From positions 11,952 to 75,951 of the forward strand of contig CAJMLF010000006.1 of NCBI GenBank assembly GCA_905214235.1: a stretch of DNA of 64,000 nucleotides, read 5' to 3'. Source of the stretch: an uncultured bacterium (GTDB lineage Bacteria > Bacillota > Bacilli > Lactobacillales > Lactobacillaceae). The position numbers and the translations under genes are program-made. Under the pieces are notes generated by a model. It was not told where the DNA came from. It made no database searches and was given only the letters and a program-made list of their open reading frames with translations. Shown here in pieces: positions 35,619 to 42,849 of this stretch (the stretch's first letter is position 1; every line of letters begins with the position of its first letter).

Positions 35619-35630
35619 AAAAGCGCTTTT
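35619..35630. promoter_or_regulatory. cre-like palindrome upstream of GH36 gene
   Basis: AAAAGCGCTTTT, a perfect 12-bp palindrome with the central GCGC of cre sites, 44 bp before the GH36 start. Confidence 0.5.
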
Positions 35631-35744
35631 GTCGTTGACCGGTCGTGGGTAAAAGGGAACATTTTGTGGGGTCCCATAATTGACGACTGCTCTGTTTCAC
35701 TATATACTTATTTATATAAATTAGTATACGAAGGAGCAATTTGA

Positions 35745-36038
35745 ATGGCACAGATTAATATCAAAGTTGATGACCAATTGAAGGATGACGTTAGCGCTAT
35801 TTTCAACGAAATGGGACTCGATATTACAACCGGCATTAAGATTTACCTCAAGCGGGTCCAAAGAGACAGGAGAATCCCCTTTGACCTTACCAGTAACCAG
35901 TTTGACGCCCAAAAGCTTGCCCAGCGTCACCAGAACGGTGACCAAGAGGTCGTTGCCAACCTGAACGAGCTCTTCAACGCCCTTGCTAACCAGGGAACGT
36001 CAACGGGAATTGGCGGAACCATCCTTAAAAAACGTTAA
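35745..36038 (+). CDS. RelB/DinJ-family antitoxin, orphan
   Basis: 97 aa; SD GAAGGAGC. The N-terminal ribbon-helix-helix INIKVDDQLKDDVSAIFNEMGLDITTGIKIYL is diagnostic of DinJ/RelB. RIPFDL closes the dimer domain, and the C-terminal half would wrap a YafQ/RelE toxin. No toxin gene follows: a terminator is found 3 nt after the stop and then hpt. It may regulate transcription alone or neutralise a toxin encoded elsewhere. Confidence 0.88.
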   Translation: MAQINIKVDDQLKDDVSAIFNEMGLDITTGIKIYLKRVQRDRRIPFDLTSNQFDAQKLAQRHQNGDQEVVANLNELFNALANQGTSTGIGGTILKKR

Positions 36039-36040
36039 AA

Positions 36041-36077
36041 AAAGAAGCTGGAGCCGACATACTCCAGCTTCTTTTTT
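36041..36077 (+). terminator. terminator after DinJ gene
   Basis: Perfect AGAAGCTGGAG/CTCCAGCTTCT stem followed by TTTTT. Confidence 0.9.
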
Positions 36078-36215
36078 GACTTAATTTGCCAGTTTCCCTT
36101 TAAATAGTTCAGATTTATGTTAAAATTCAAGAGTTAAAAGGGGCCATCAAAGTGATTGTTTCGTAAAACACGAACATTATTTTAACTGGTAGCGACACGG
36201 CAAAAGGAGAATTTG

Positions 36216-36755
36216 ATGAATAACGATATTGAACAAGTCTTATACACCCAGACGCAGATTGACCACCGGATGGATGAAATCGCCAACCAACTGACGGAGA
36301 AGTACCAGGACCAGTGTCCCCTGATTGTCTCCGTCATGACGGGGGCGGTCGTCTTCACGGTGGAGATGATCAAACGTCTTAAGTTTAAGCTCAACCTGGA
36401 CTACGTCGACGTCTCCAGCTACGCCGATGGTACCCAGTCAGCGGGAAAGGTCAAACTTGTTCAGGACCTGTCGTCAAACATTGAAGGGCGCCCCGTTATC
36501 ATCATGGAAGACATCATCGACACCGGTCATACCCTGAAGTACCTGGCGGACCTGTTGAAGGGGCGTGGCGCCAAAAGCATCGAAATCTGTGCCCTCCTCG
36601 ACAAGCCGGACCGCCGAGAAGTTGATGTCGAGGCGGACTACGTTGGTTTCAAGGTTCCCAATGAATTCATCGTTGGCTACGGGCTCGATTACAGCGGCCT
36701 CTACCGTAACCTCCCCTACATTGGAATCCTGAAACGGTCCGTTTACGAAAATTAA
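36216..36755 (+). CDS. hpt: hypoxanthine(-guanine) phosphoribosyltransferase
   Basis: 179 aa from ATG 36216 (SD AAAAGGAGA); a TTG one codon earlier is not needed. PRPP-binding VIIMEDIIDTGHTL (about 95-108) and the PPi loop SVMTGAVVF are intact, as is VGYGLDYSGLYRNLPYIG at the C-terminus. It salvages hypoxanthine and guanine to IMP and GMP. Most lactobacilli also have an hpt beside ftsH/tilS, so this stand-alone gene could be a second copy; that cannot be judged from this window. Confidence 0.93.
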   Translation: MNNDIEQVLYTQTQIDHRMDEIANQLTEKYQDQCPLIVSVMTGAVVFTVEMIKRLKFKLNLDYVDVSSYADGTQSAGKVKLVQDLSSNIEGRPVIIMEDIIDTGHTLKYLADLLKGRGAKSIEICALLDKPDRREVDVEADYVGFKVPNEFIVGYGLDYSGLYRNLPYIGILKRSVYEN

Positions 36756-36766
36756 GATTATCCTAT

Positions 36767-36808
36767 GGCACTCCGTCATCGTTTGGTAACGGGGTGCCTT
36801 TTATTTTT
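36767..36808 (+). terminator. terminator after hpt
   Basis: GGCACTCCGT ... ACGGGGTGCC with TTTTATTTTT. It overlaps the last codons of the broken aminotransferase on the other strand. Confidence 0.8.
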
Positions 36809-36965
36809 CAGCTAAGAAGGCGCTCACCCGGGAAAGGCCAGCCATCAAGTGATCACTTTCAAAGGCATAGCCAATCCGGACTGAATTCTCAACGCCAAAG
36901 CAGGCCCCGAGGACCAGGAGCGTCTGGTACTTGGCCATTAGCTGATCACGTGAACTACTCGGCCA
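36801..36965 (-). pseudogene. 3' fragment of the IS-interrupted aminotransferase gene
   Basis: Minus-strand frame reading LMAKYQTLLVLGACFGVENSVRIGYAFES ... AFLAEK, the usual C-terminus of a fold-type I aminotransferase (the Arg of RIGY binds the substrate carboxylate). It joins in phase to the 5' part at 38399-39376 once the TnpB element is removed. An in-frame TAA at 36966-36968 marks the limit of the host reading frame. Confidence 0.85.
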
Positions 36966-37075
36966 TTAATGACCGCGCTTCTGGGAACATAGAGTAGTAT
37001 TTAGGATGTTATACCTGTATTCAAGATACCTAACTTACAGAACTCCACTCTTTTACCATGGCTAGTCCCTAGCCA
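36966..37075 (-). ncRNA. candidate omega-RNA (reRNA) scaffold of the TnpB element
   Basis: About 100 nt between the tnpB stop and the right end on the minus strand, starting with a perfect hairpin TGGCTAG/CTAGCCA (37059-37075) that spans the stop codon. TnpB nucleases use an RNA from exactly this place; its guide would be the first 15-20 nt of aminotransferase sequence beyond the right end. The location follows family knowledge; processing is inferred. Confidence 0.55.
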
Positions 37076-38241
37076 ATAGCTTTTAATCCTTGATGCAAGA
37101 TATTAACTGCCGCATTAATATCGCGGTCGTGATGGGCACCACAGTTTTGGCAAGTCCATTCACGAATTTGTAACGGCTTTGGTCCGCTATGGTAACCACA
37201 GTGGCTACAAATTTGGCTGGTATAGTTTGGTTTAACAGTTACTAATTTCTTACCATACCAGGCACACTTATACGCCAACATGGTCCGGAACTGATACCAA
37301 CTGGCATTTGCAATGGCCTTAGCTAGGCAATGATTTTTTTGAAGGTTTTTGGCTTTCAAATCTTCAATGACGATTACGTCGTATTGCTTAACCAAGGTCG
37401 TTGTTAGTTTATGCAAATAATCTTTACGCTGGCTCGCTACCTTAGCTTGGTAACGGGCCTTTTGCTGCTGTGCTCGTTGCCAGTTTTGGTAATCACTTAG
37501 TTCTTTCTTGAAGGTTTTGTGGTTATGGTTCCACTGACAGACGGCAACCGTCGCCTGATGCTTCCGTTTGGCATACTTACTTTGCCACCTGATTGCTTGC
37601 TTTTCTGCCCATTTAGCGTTAAAGGTTCCGTACTTAATCCCATCAGAACTAATGGCTAGATTAGCGATACCAACATCAATTCCGACTGCTTTTCCCGTCT
37701 TCTTTAAGTGTTCGGGAACCTCAACCGCCACTTGTAATGACAGATAGTAGCGGCCAGTGGGCTCGAGGCAAACCGTATAGCACTTAATCTTGTTATTAGC
37801 TAACCGGGTGGTTTTACTGGTTCGAATGCTACCCAGCTTAGGTAATCTCACTCGCCGCTTAGCAAGCACCCGACAAACTGACCGCCCCGTATAAGCTTGC
37901 CGAATAGCGCGACGCGATTTAAAACGTGGGTAACCACCTTGGCGTTTAAATAACATCTTAAAGGCTTGGGCGAGGTTGTGATTAACCACTAGAAAACTAG
38001 TTGAGTCACTCGCCCTAAGAAATGGGTATTCCTGTTTGAGTCTTTTCAGTAGATAATTCATTCCGTATTCATTGACAAAGTGACTACTGGGATTATTCTG
38101 ATATCGCTCCTTGGCCATCGCCAACATTTGGTTCCAAACGAAGCGCTCGTTACCAAACATCTGCCATAATTGTTCCCTTTGCCGGCCATTGGGATATAGG
38201 CGAAGTTTGATCCCCTTTATAACTTGTGCCATTTTCACCAC
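37069..38241 (-). CDS. tnpB: RNA-guided nuclease TnpB (IS605 OrfB family)
   Basis: 390 aa as drawn; ATG 38232 (MAQVIKGIKLRLYPN) is an equally likely start. The N-terminal helix-turn-helix/wedge domain is followed by a split RuvC with Asp189 (GIDVGIANL), Glu293 (VIVIEDLKAKN) and Asp374 (HDRDINAA), and a zinc finger with two CxxC pairs (CSHC ... CQNC). All catalytic residues are present, so the nuclease could be active. The arginine- and lysine-rich middle fits RNA binding. TnpB cuts DNA next to a short TAM, favouring retention of the element at its donor site. Confidence 0.93.
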   Translation of the reverse strand: MVKMAQVIKGIKLRLYPNGRQREQLWQMFGNERFVWNQMLAMAKERYQNNPSSHFVNEYGMNYLLKRLKQEYPFLRASDSTSFLVVNHNLAQAFKMLFKRQGGYPRFKSRRAIRQAYTGRSVCRVLAKRRVRLPKLGSIRTSKTTRLANNKIKCYTVCLEPTGRYYLSLQVAVEVPEHLKKTGKAVGIDVGIANLAISSDGIKYGTFNAKWAEKQAIRWQSKYAKRKHQATVAVCQWNHNHKTFKKELSDYQNWQRAQQQKARYQAKVASQRKDYLHKLTTTLVKQYDVIVIEDLKAKNLQKNHCLAKAIANASWYQFRTMLAYKCAWYGKKLVTVKPNYTSQICSHCGYHSGPKPLQIREWTCQNCGAHHDRDINAAVNILHQGLKAIG

Positions 38242-38398
38242 AATCTTTCATCATTGGCCAGTCAACAAAGCTAATTAATAACTGAACACCACTCTCTGTT
38301 AAGGACATTATATCATATTCTGAAACGTATGTTCGATTAAAAGATTAAAAATAGGCAATTCATCACGTCATTAAAAGAACATGTTTCCTTGCCCATTT

Positions 38399-39376
38399 TC
38401 AAAAAGCGGTGCTGGCCAAGGGGGCGTCGTAATAAAGTAAAGCAGTGGTCCCCGCAGTTGGCCGTTGCCACGAAATCTTATCCTGCCCGGCAACCCACTT
38501 GGTTAAAAGCTGGAGGTTTTCCCGGATAATCAGGCGGTTACGGTGCAGGATCTTTTGCCAGTTCTGCAGGGCCAGCGTACCGATCATCTCATCCACGACA
38601 CCACAGGAAATGGTGGCATAGTCCCGGTGAGAAAGGAGTTGGGTCATCAGCGCCCGGTCACGAGTAGCAATCCAACCTAGGCGGAGGCCGGCCAGCGAGA
38701 AGGCCTTGGAAAAGCTACTGGTAGAAATTCCCTTTTCATAAAGGTCAATAATTGATGGTGAATACTGGTCGTCCTGGGTTAGGTGGCGGTAAACTTCGTC
38801 ACATAAGACATAAGCATCAACGGACTTGGCAACCGTCACTACCTCTTCAAGTTTAGCTTCTGGTATCAGGGCCCCGGTTGGGTTATCGGGATTATTCAGG
38901 ATGATCAGCTTGGTGTGCGGCGTCACCAGCTGCTTAAGTTCTTGGATGTCCGGGAGGTAGTGGTTCTCCTTGGTCAGGGGCAGTAACTTAACGGTTGCCC
39001 CCAGGGCCTGGGGAATCGACTCCAACTGCTGGTAAGTCAGCGTTACCACCACTACCTCGTCCCCGGGCTCGACCACCGTATTGAGGACCAGGTTATTGGC
39101 ACCAATTGCGCCGTGCTCGGTCACAATGTCATCCGGTGCAAGCGGCGTCCGGTAGAGCTGGGCAATCCCCTGCTTCAGCTTGCTGGCCCCCTCAATTGCC
39201 CCGTAAGTTAGGCGCGTGTCCAATAGCTTAGTGGTAAATTCGTTTTCGTCGACTCCAGCAACTTTCAGGAGCGCCCGGAGGGAAAGCGGTGAGACACAGG
39301 TTTCACCCAAGTTGTACTGGGCCTTAGTTTCGTACTTATTCATCCACTGTTCTACTCCAAAATCCTTGATTTTCAT
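38399..39376 (-). pseudogene. 5' part of a PLP-dependent class I/II aminotransferase, interrupted by IS
   Basis: 325 codons of a fold-type I aminotransferase: YGAIEGASKLKQGIAQLY, NNPDNPTG, CDEVYRHL, and the Schiff-base Lys in TSSFSKAFSLAGLRLGW. SD AAGGAGG. The frame ends in TGA made at the IS junction; the last 50 or so residues lie beyond the element at 36801-36965. Family closeness is to aspartate/capreomycidine-synthase-like aminotransferases, but the substrate is unclear. The C-terminal carboxylate-binding Arg is lost from this part, so activity is unlikely. Confidence 0.88.
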
Positions 39377-39503
39377 CTGTTTGTCCTCCTTAAAAAATAA
39401 GGCACTTATAGCAAACCTTAGATGGCCAGGCCATCATACCTGCGGCTTACTATAAGTGCCTAGAGCTTACCCAACCGGTGTCGGGTAAGCCGTTTTTTAA
39501 TTT
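39377..39503 (-). ncRNA. structured leader RNA / candidate attenuator upstream of the aminotransferase
   Basis: Transcript of about 125 nt. Hairpin A: GCTTACCC/GGGTAAGC. Hairpin B: 11-bp GGCACTTATAG/CTATAAGTGCC with inner AAGCC/GGTTT and GATGG/CCATC, followed by TTATTTTTT, then the SD: a terminator. The 5' arm CGGCTTAC (plus 39485-39492) is also perfectly complementary to GTAAGCCG (plus 39443-39450) inside hairpin B, so A and an alternative antiterminator-like pairing exclude each other. I recognise no known riboswitch class and no T-box core. Confidence 0.6.
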
Positions 39504-39509
39504 GAAACT

Positions 39510-39538
39510 AATTTATTCTCTTTAGGCAGCATTGTCAA
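39510..39538 (-). promoter_or_regulatory. promoter of the aminotransferase leader
   Basis: Minus strand: TTGACA (plus 39533-39538), 17 bp, TAAATT (plus 39510-39515). It places the transcription start near 39503, directly before the hairpin system. Confidence 0.65.
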
Positions 39539-39561
39539 GGTACCAGCATAGAAAGATTTCC

Positions 39562-41373
39562 TTACAGCGGCGTCACCCGGTTAGGGTTAAGTACATCTAG
39601 GTAAAAACGGGCTTCATTGGCATTAGTACCATTCTCATCATCAGCATACTGACTAATAAGGGTGTACTTATGGCCGATTTGGCAATCGGTCATATATCCC
39701 TCAATGAAGAATCCCGAGTCTGCAGCGTTCTTATATTGCTGACCAAAACGTTTTGCCACGTCAGGCTGCTTATGATTCATTTTCATCCAGTCTTCCATTG
39801 GCATATCGTCGCAGATAAACTGCTTTGCTGATAAGACCTGGTTAGTGGTGTTATCAAGCATTATGAACCGGCGATATTTTTTAGTGTCATTGGTCGCGTG
39901 CCACCCCTCCGCAATAAAACTCAAGAAATTAGGGCTGATCTGTGCACCTATTGCGTGTCTTTCCCGATAAAGTTTAAAACTCTTAAGGTGGGCCGCATTT
40001 TCAGCTGTTGGTGCTGGTTGACCAATTGGCGCTGGTTGAGCTGGTTGACCAGCCACTAACTGCTTAGGATAGAACCAATGATCGACCGGAGTACTACCGT
40101 TACCAGCTTGGTCATTGGTCCACCGGCTAACGACCAGGAGCTCGTGGCCATCCCAAGCCTTATTATATGGGATGGTTATATTAAGCCCAGAGTTTGCCGC
40201 ATTGGCGATATGTGGGAAGACCTTGGCAACGTCAGGACGGGATTGATTTGTCGTTACCAGCTGACGGGCAACCTCTATGCCGGCCGTATAGTCAAGGACG
40301 ATGATGTAATGGTACTTCTTGCCATAGGCCAGATTATCCGCGTGCCAACCCGCAATAGTCATTTGCCCATCCTTTTCAACAAACTGGTCAAGGTTAGCAC
40401 GGTCGTCATCGTCACCGAAAAGCCATTGTGGATCAAACCATTTATCGACATAGTTGCTGTTGGCGTCAGCGGCCCCAGTCCACCGACTGATAAATAGAAC
40501 TTCATCGTTAACAAACGCTGGATTCAGGTCAAAGTTAAGGTCAAAGCCAGATTGGTTGGCGTTGAACACACCCGGGTATGCCTTGGCAACGTCCCCCCGG
40601 ACATTATTATCCGTGACTTCTTGCCGTGCAATCTCCCGATTTTGGGTCTTATCATAAGCGATGATGTAGTGGTGACTGCGGTTCCCTATTGCCGCCTGGT
40701 TTGTTGCGTGCCAGCCATGAACACGAACCTGATTACCATTCAGCTCAACACCGTCAAGGTAAGCATAGTTATTCATATCGATATGAACTGGTAGCCAATA
40801 ATCGGTACGCAGGCCTTCACCGTTCTTAGTGTCGTTACTGTAACGACTTACCAAGACTAAAGAGTCACCTAGGTTAGCATACGGGATCTCCAAACTTGCC
40901 CGGAAGCCTGCTTTTTGACTGTTAGCAATCCCCGGGTAAACCTTTTGGACGTCAGGACGGTTGATAATATCAGGTCCAGCAACCTTGACCCGCGCCAGTT
41001 CTGAGTTTGTTGTTTTGTCAAACATGATGGCATAGCGGTAAGGCAGGGTCTGACTAGCATCGGCTGCGTGCCAACCAGTTGCAACCACCTGTACGTTGCC
41101 CGCCGTTGATGACGGCGCCAGTTCTACCTTGTCCAGGTAACCCTTATTTTCATTATTAGTTGCTTGGCCATTTGTAGCAGCAAACTGCTGTTGGGTAGTC
41201 GCCGTCATGGTGGTGGAACTTTGGTTTGCCTGCTGAGCTACCGTTGCCGTTTGCGTCGGCGTCGTTGTATCAGCACTGGCATTGCTGGTCAGCATAATCC
41301 CCCAAGTTGCCAATGCAATTGTTGCCGTTAGCCACAGTTTGCCGGCTTTGTATAACTTCTTATGTTCTTTCAT
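39562..41373 (-). CDS. secreted RDV-repeat surface protein without catalytic domain
   Basis: 603 aa from ATG 41373 (SD GAGGGGAG). KxYKxGKxW-type signal (KLYKAGKLW, then hydrophobic core and SNASA cleavage). After a Thr/Gln linker come four repeats of about 120 aa. Each has a GWHA motif, an R-x-DV motif (RPDV, RGDV, RPDV, QPDV at about residues 136, 257, 378 and 536), the spaced SGF, and a closing SRWT/SRYS. These are the RDV repeats known from the N-termini of L. reuteri glucansucrases, where they are thought to bind the cell wall or glucan. Here they form the whole protein; no GH70 domain and no LPxTG anchor are present. Confidence 0.85.
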   Translation of the reverse strand: MKEHKKLYKAGKLWLTATIALATWGIMLTSNASADTTTPTQTATVAQQANQSSTTMTATTQQQFAATNGQATNNENKGYLDKVELAPSSTAGNVQVVATGWHAADASQTLPYRYAIMFDKTTNSELARVKVAGPDIINRPDVQKVYPGIANSQKAGFRASLEIPYANLGDSLVLVSRYSNDTKNGEGLRTDYWLPVHIDMNNYAYLDGVELNGNQVRVHGWHATNQAAIGNRSHHYIIAYDKTQNREIARQEVTDNNVRGDVAKAYPGVFNANQSGFDLNFDLNPAFVNDEVLFISRWTGAADANSNYVDKWFDPQWLFGDDDDRANLDQFVEKDGQMTIAGWHADNLAYGKKYHYIIVLDYTAGIEVARQLVTTNQSRPDVAKVFPHIANAANSGLNITIPYNKAWDGHELLVVSRWTNDQAGNGSTPVDHWFYPKQLVAGQPAQPAPIGQPAPTAENAAHLKSFKLYRERHAIGAQISPNFLSFIAEGWHATNDTKKYRRFIMLDNTTNQVLSAKQFICDDMPMEDWMKMNHKQPDVAKRFGQQYKNAADSGFFIEGYMTDCQIGHKYTLISQYADDENGTNANEARFYLDVLNPNRVTPL

Positions 41374-41479
41374 TAGAATGAAAACTCCCCTCAAAATAAC
41401 TTGCAGACTTGTACCCGGTAAAGTGCAATCCTGCAGTATTTTAATTATATAGTTACTTTCCTAATAAAAGGGAGAAATC

Positions 41480-41493
41480 TGCGAACGCTTTCA
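41480..41493. promoter_or_regulatory. cre-like site upstream of RDV-repeat gene
   Basis: TGCGAACGCTTTCA matches 12 of 14 cre consensus positions, about 90 bp upstream of the start. Confidence 0.4.
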
Positions 41494-41551
41494 AAAACAT
41501 CGCTTTTAGCTGAAATATTGAGAGGAAAAATTTCAGTTTCTGCATAAAAGC

Positions 41552-41594
41552 AAAAAAAGGTGGTCAAAACGGACACAATCCGTTTTGACCACCC
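41552..41594 (-). terminator. terminator of the tRNA operon
   Basis: Perfect 15-bp stem GGTGGTCAAAACGGA/TCCGTTTTGACCACC followed on the minus strand by TTTTTTT. Confidence 0.9.
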
Positions 41595-41603
41595 TAAAGC
41601 TGA

Positions 41604-41675
41604 TTGGGCTAGCTGGATTCGAACCAGCGCATGACGGTACCAAAAACCGTTGCCTTACCGCTTGGCTATAGCCCA
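41604..41675 (-). tRNA. tRNA-Gln (anticodon TTG)
   Basis: 72-nt cloverleaf read on the minus strand: acceptor TGGGCTA/TAGCCCA with discriminator A, anticodon stem ACGGT/ACCGT with loop TTTTGGT, T-arm GCTGGTTCGAATCCAGC. CCA is not encoded. Confidence 0.95.
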
Positions 41676-41681
41676 ATAAAG

Positions 41682-41753
41682 TGACCCGTGCGGGATTTGA
41701 ACCCACGATACCAGCGTGAAAGGCTGGTGTCTTAACCACTTGACTAACGGGTC
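41682..41753 (-). tRNA. tRNA-Glu (anticodon TTC)
   Basis: 72 nt on the minus strand: acceptor GACCCGT/ACGGGTC with discriminator A, anticodon stem CCAGC/GCTGG with loop CTTTCAC, T-arm GTGGGTTCAAATCCCGC. It is first of the Glu-Gln pair, six bases from tRNA-Gln. Confidence 0.95.
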
Positions 41754-41806
41754 ATTCAACAGCATTAACTATTCTAATAAACTTCATCCTAAAAAGCAAG
41801 AACTTT

Positions 41807-42046
41807 TTACAATTTTATCTGCCGCCGGATCAGGTTGCCGTAAGAGTGTTGGCCGCTTTCAATCACCTTTGCCCGGTTTTCGGCCTTGATCCAGTAGTCG
41901 AGCTCCTTAGCCGCTGCCAGTGACCGGTACGTTTCCGGATAGTCTTTTTGGTAGGCCCGACGCTTGGCCGCCAGTGCTTCCTCGTAGACCCGCTGGCAGT
42001 CCGCCACCGTCTTGGCCCGGACCAGTGCTGTTTGATAGTCATCCAC
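41807..42046 (-). CDS. hypothetical protein, 79 aa
   Basis: GTG 42046 is chosen since AAGGAGG lies 9 nt upstream; the GTG at 42055 abuts the SD. The sequence (MDDYQTALVRAK...KRRAYQKDYPETYRSLAAAKELDYWIKAENRAKV) is charged and mostly helical, without membrane segment or Cys. I do not recognise a family. It lies between the tRNA pair and the esterase gene and is on the same strand as both. Confidence 0.65.
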   Translation of the reverse strand: MDDYQTALVRAKTVADCQRVYEEALAAKRRAYQKDYPETYRSLAAAKELDYWIKAENRAKVIESGQHSYGNLIRRQIKL

Positions 42047-42088
42047 TGGGGTCACCCTCCTTGTACGTATAGGATTATCTATATAATC

Positions 42089-42835
42089 CTAATTCTTGAG
42101 AAACTCAGTTACCGTGTTCAGAATTCCATCTAGCTTGGCGCCCTCCAGCATGTGGTCCTCACCCTCCATTAGGTAAAGCTTGCTCTCGGGCAAAATAACG
42201 TTGTACTTGCGTGCGGCCTCGGGTGAAACGACCTTATCAGCGAGGCCATGAATGATCAGGGCTGGGCCAGCGAAGTGTTGGGCCGTCTCGTAAATTGGCA
42301 ATAGTTGGGCGGTCCGGAAGTACTGACCACTAACGTCCTGGTCGTGTACCCGGACCTTCAACGGAATGTGGTTGGGGTCGTACTTGGTCCCCTGACACTC
42401 ACCCACTAGGACATCGTCCTTCAGGGTCGCGGCCGGGGACATCAGGACGAGCTTGTTAATCACGTCGCGGTAGTAGGCCGCCAGCATTGAAGCTACGACC
42501 CCACCTTGGGAGTGGCCCACCAGGTCAATCGTTTTTGCACCCATCTTTGTCCGCGCAAAGTCAATGATTGCCATCCCGTCCAGCAATTCACCCAGCACTG
42601 TCATATTGGCGAAGTCGCCATCACTCTCACCACAACCAGCAAAGTCCATCCGCAAAGTTGCTAGGCCGGCCTTGTTCAGGGCGTGGGACAGGTCATAGAG
42701 AATTTTGCCAGCCTCATAGCCACGGTTTCCTTGGAAACCATGCATTAGGATCACGACATGGTCATTCTTGAGGCTGGTTGCCCCCTCCAGGACCCCACGG
42801 AGGGTGAGTCCGGAGCGTTTAATTTCAACTTTCAT
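42089..42835 (-). CDS. cinnamoyl (feruloyl) esterase-like alpha/beta hydrolase
   Basis: 248 aa. Alpha/beta hydrolase with oxyanion loop ILMHGFQGN, nucleophile elbow VGHSQGGVVASMLA, Asp in IIHGLADKVVSPEA and His in GEDHML. The cap region reads LMSPAATLKDDVLVGECQGTKYDPNHIP, which follows the L. johnsonii cinnamoyl esterase LJ0536 closely. Such enzymes release ferulic and p-coumaric acid from plant cell-wall esters and chlorogenic acid. No signal peptide: substrates must enter the cell. It starts 14 nt after the upstream regulator and is co-transcribed with it. Confidence 0.88.
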   Translation of the reverse strand: MKVEIKRSGLTLRGVLEGATSLKNDHVVILMHGFQGNRGYEAGKILYDLSHALNKAGLATLRMDFAGCGESDGDFANMTVLGELLDGMAIIDFARTKMGAKTIDLVGHSQGGVVASMLAAYYRDVINKLVLMSPAATLKDDVLVGECQGTKYDPNHIPLKVRVHDQDVSGQYFRTAQLLPIYETAQHFAGPALIIHGLADKVVSPEAARKYNVILPESKLYLMEGEDHMLEGAKLDGILNTVTEFLKN

Positions 42836-42849
42836 TTCTTCTTCCCCTT

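Larger units (their letters stand above)
36953..38407 (-). mobile_element. TnpB-only IS200/IS605-type element (IS1341-like)
   Basis: An element of about 1.45 kb with one gene, tnpB, and no tnpA, so it is mobilised in trans if at all. Left end near 38400 with the imperfect terminal hairpin GGCAA...TTGCC; the same end and flank TTTTCAAAAA occur in the remnant at 31.6 kb. The right end is placed at 36953-36965 because the interrupted aminotransferase frame resumes there. There is no target duplication, as expected for this family. Confidence 0.85.

Noticed and set aside
36794..36997. Plus-strand frame of 67 codons
   Set aside because: It lies on the reverse of the aminotransferase 3' fragment and has a Pro/Ser/Arg-rich composition typical of an antisense frame.
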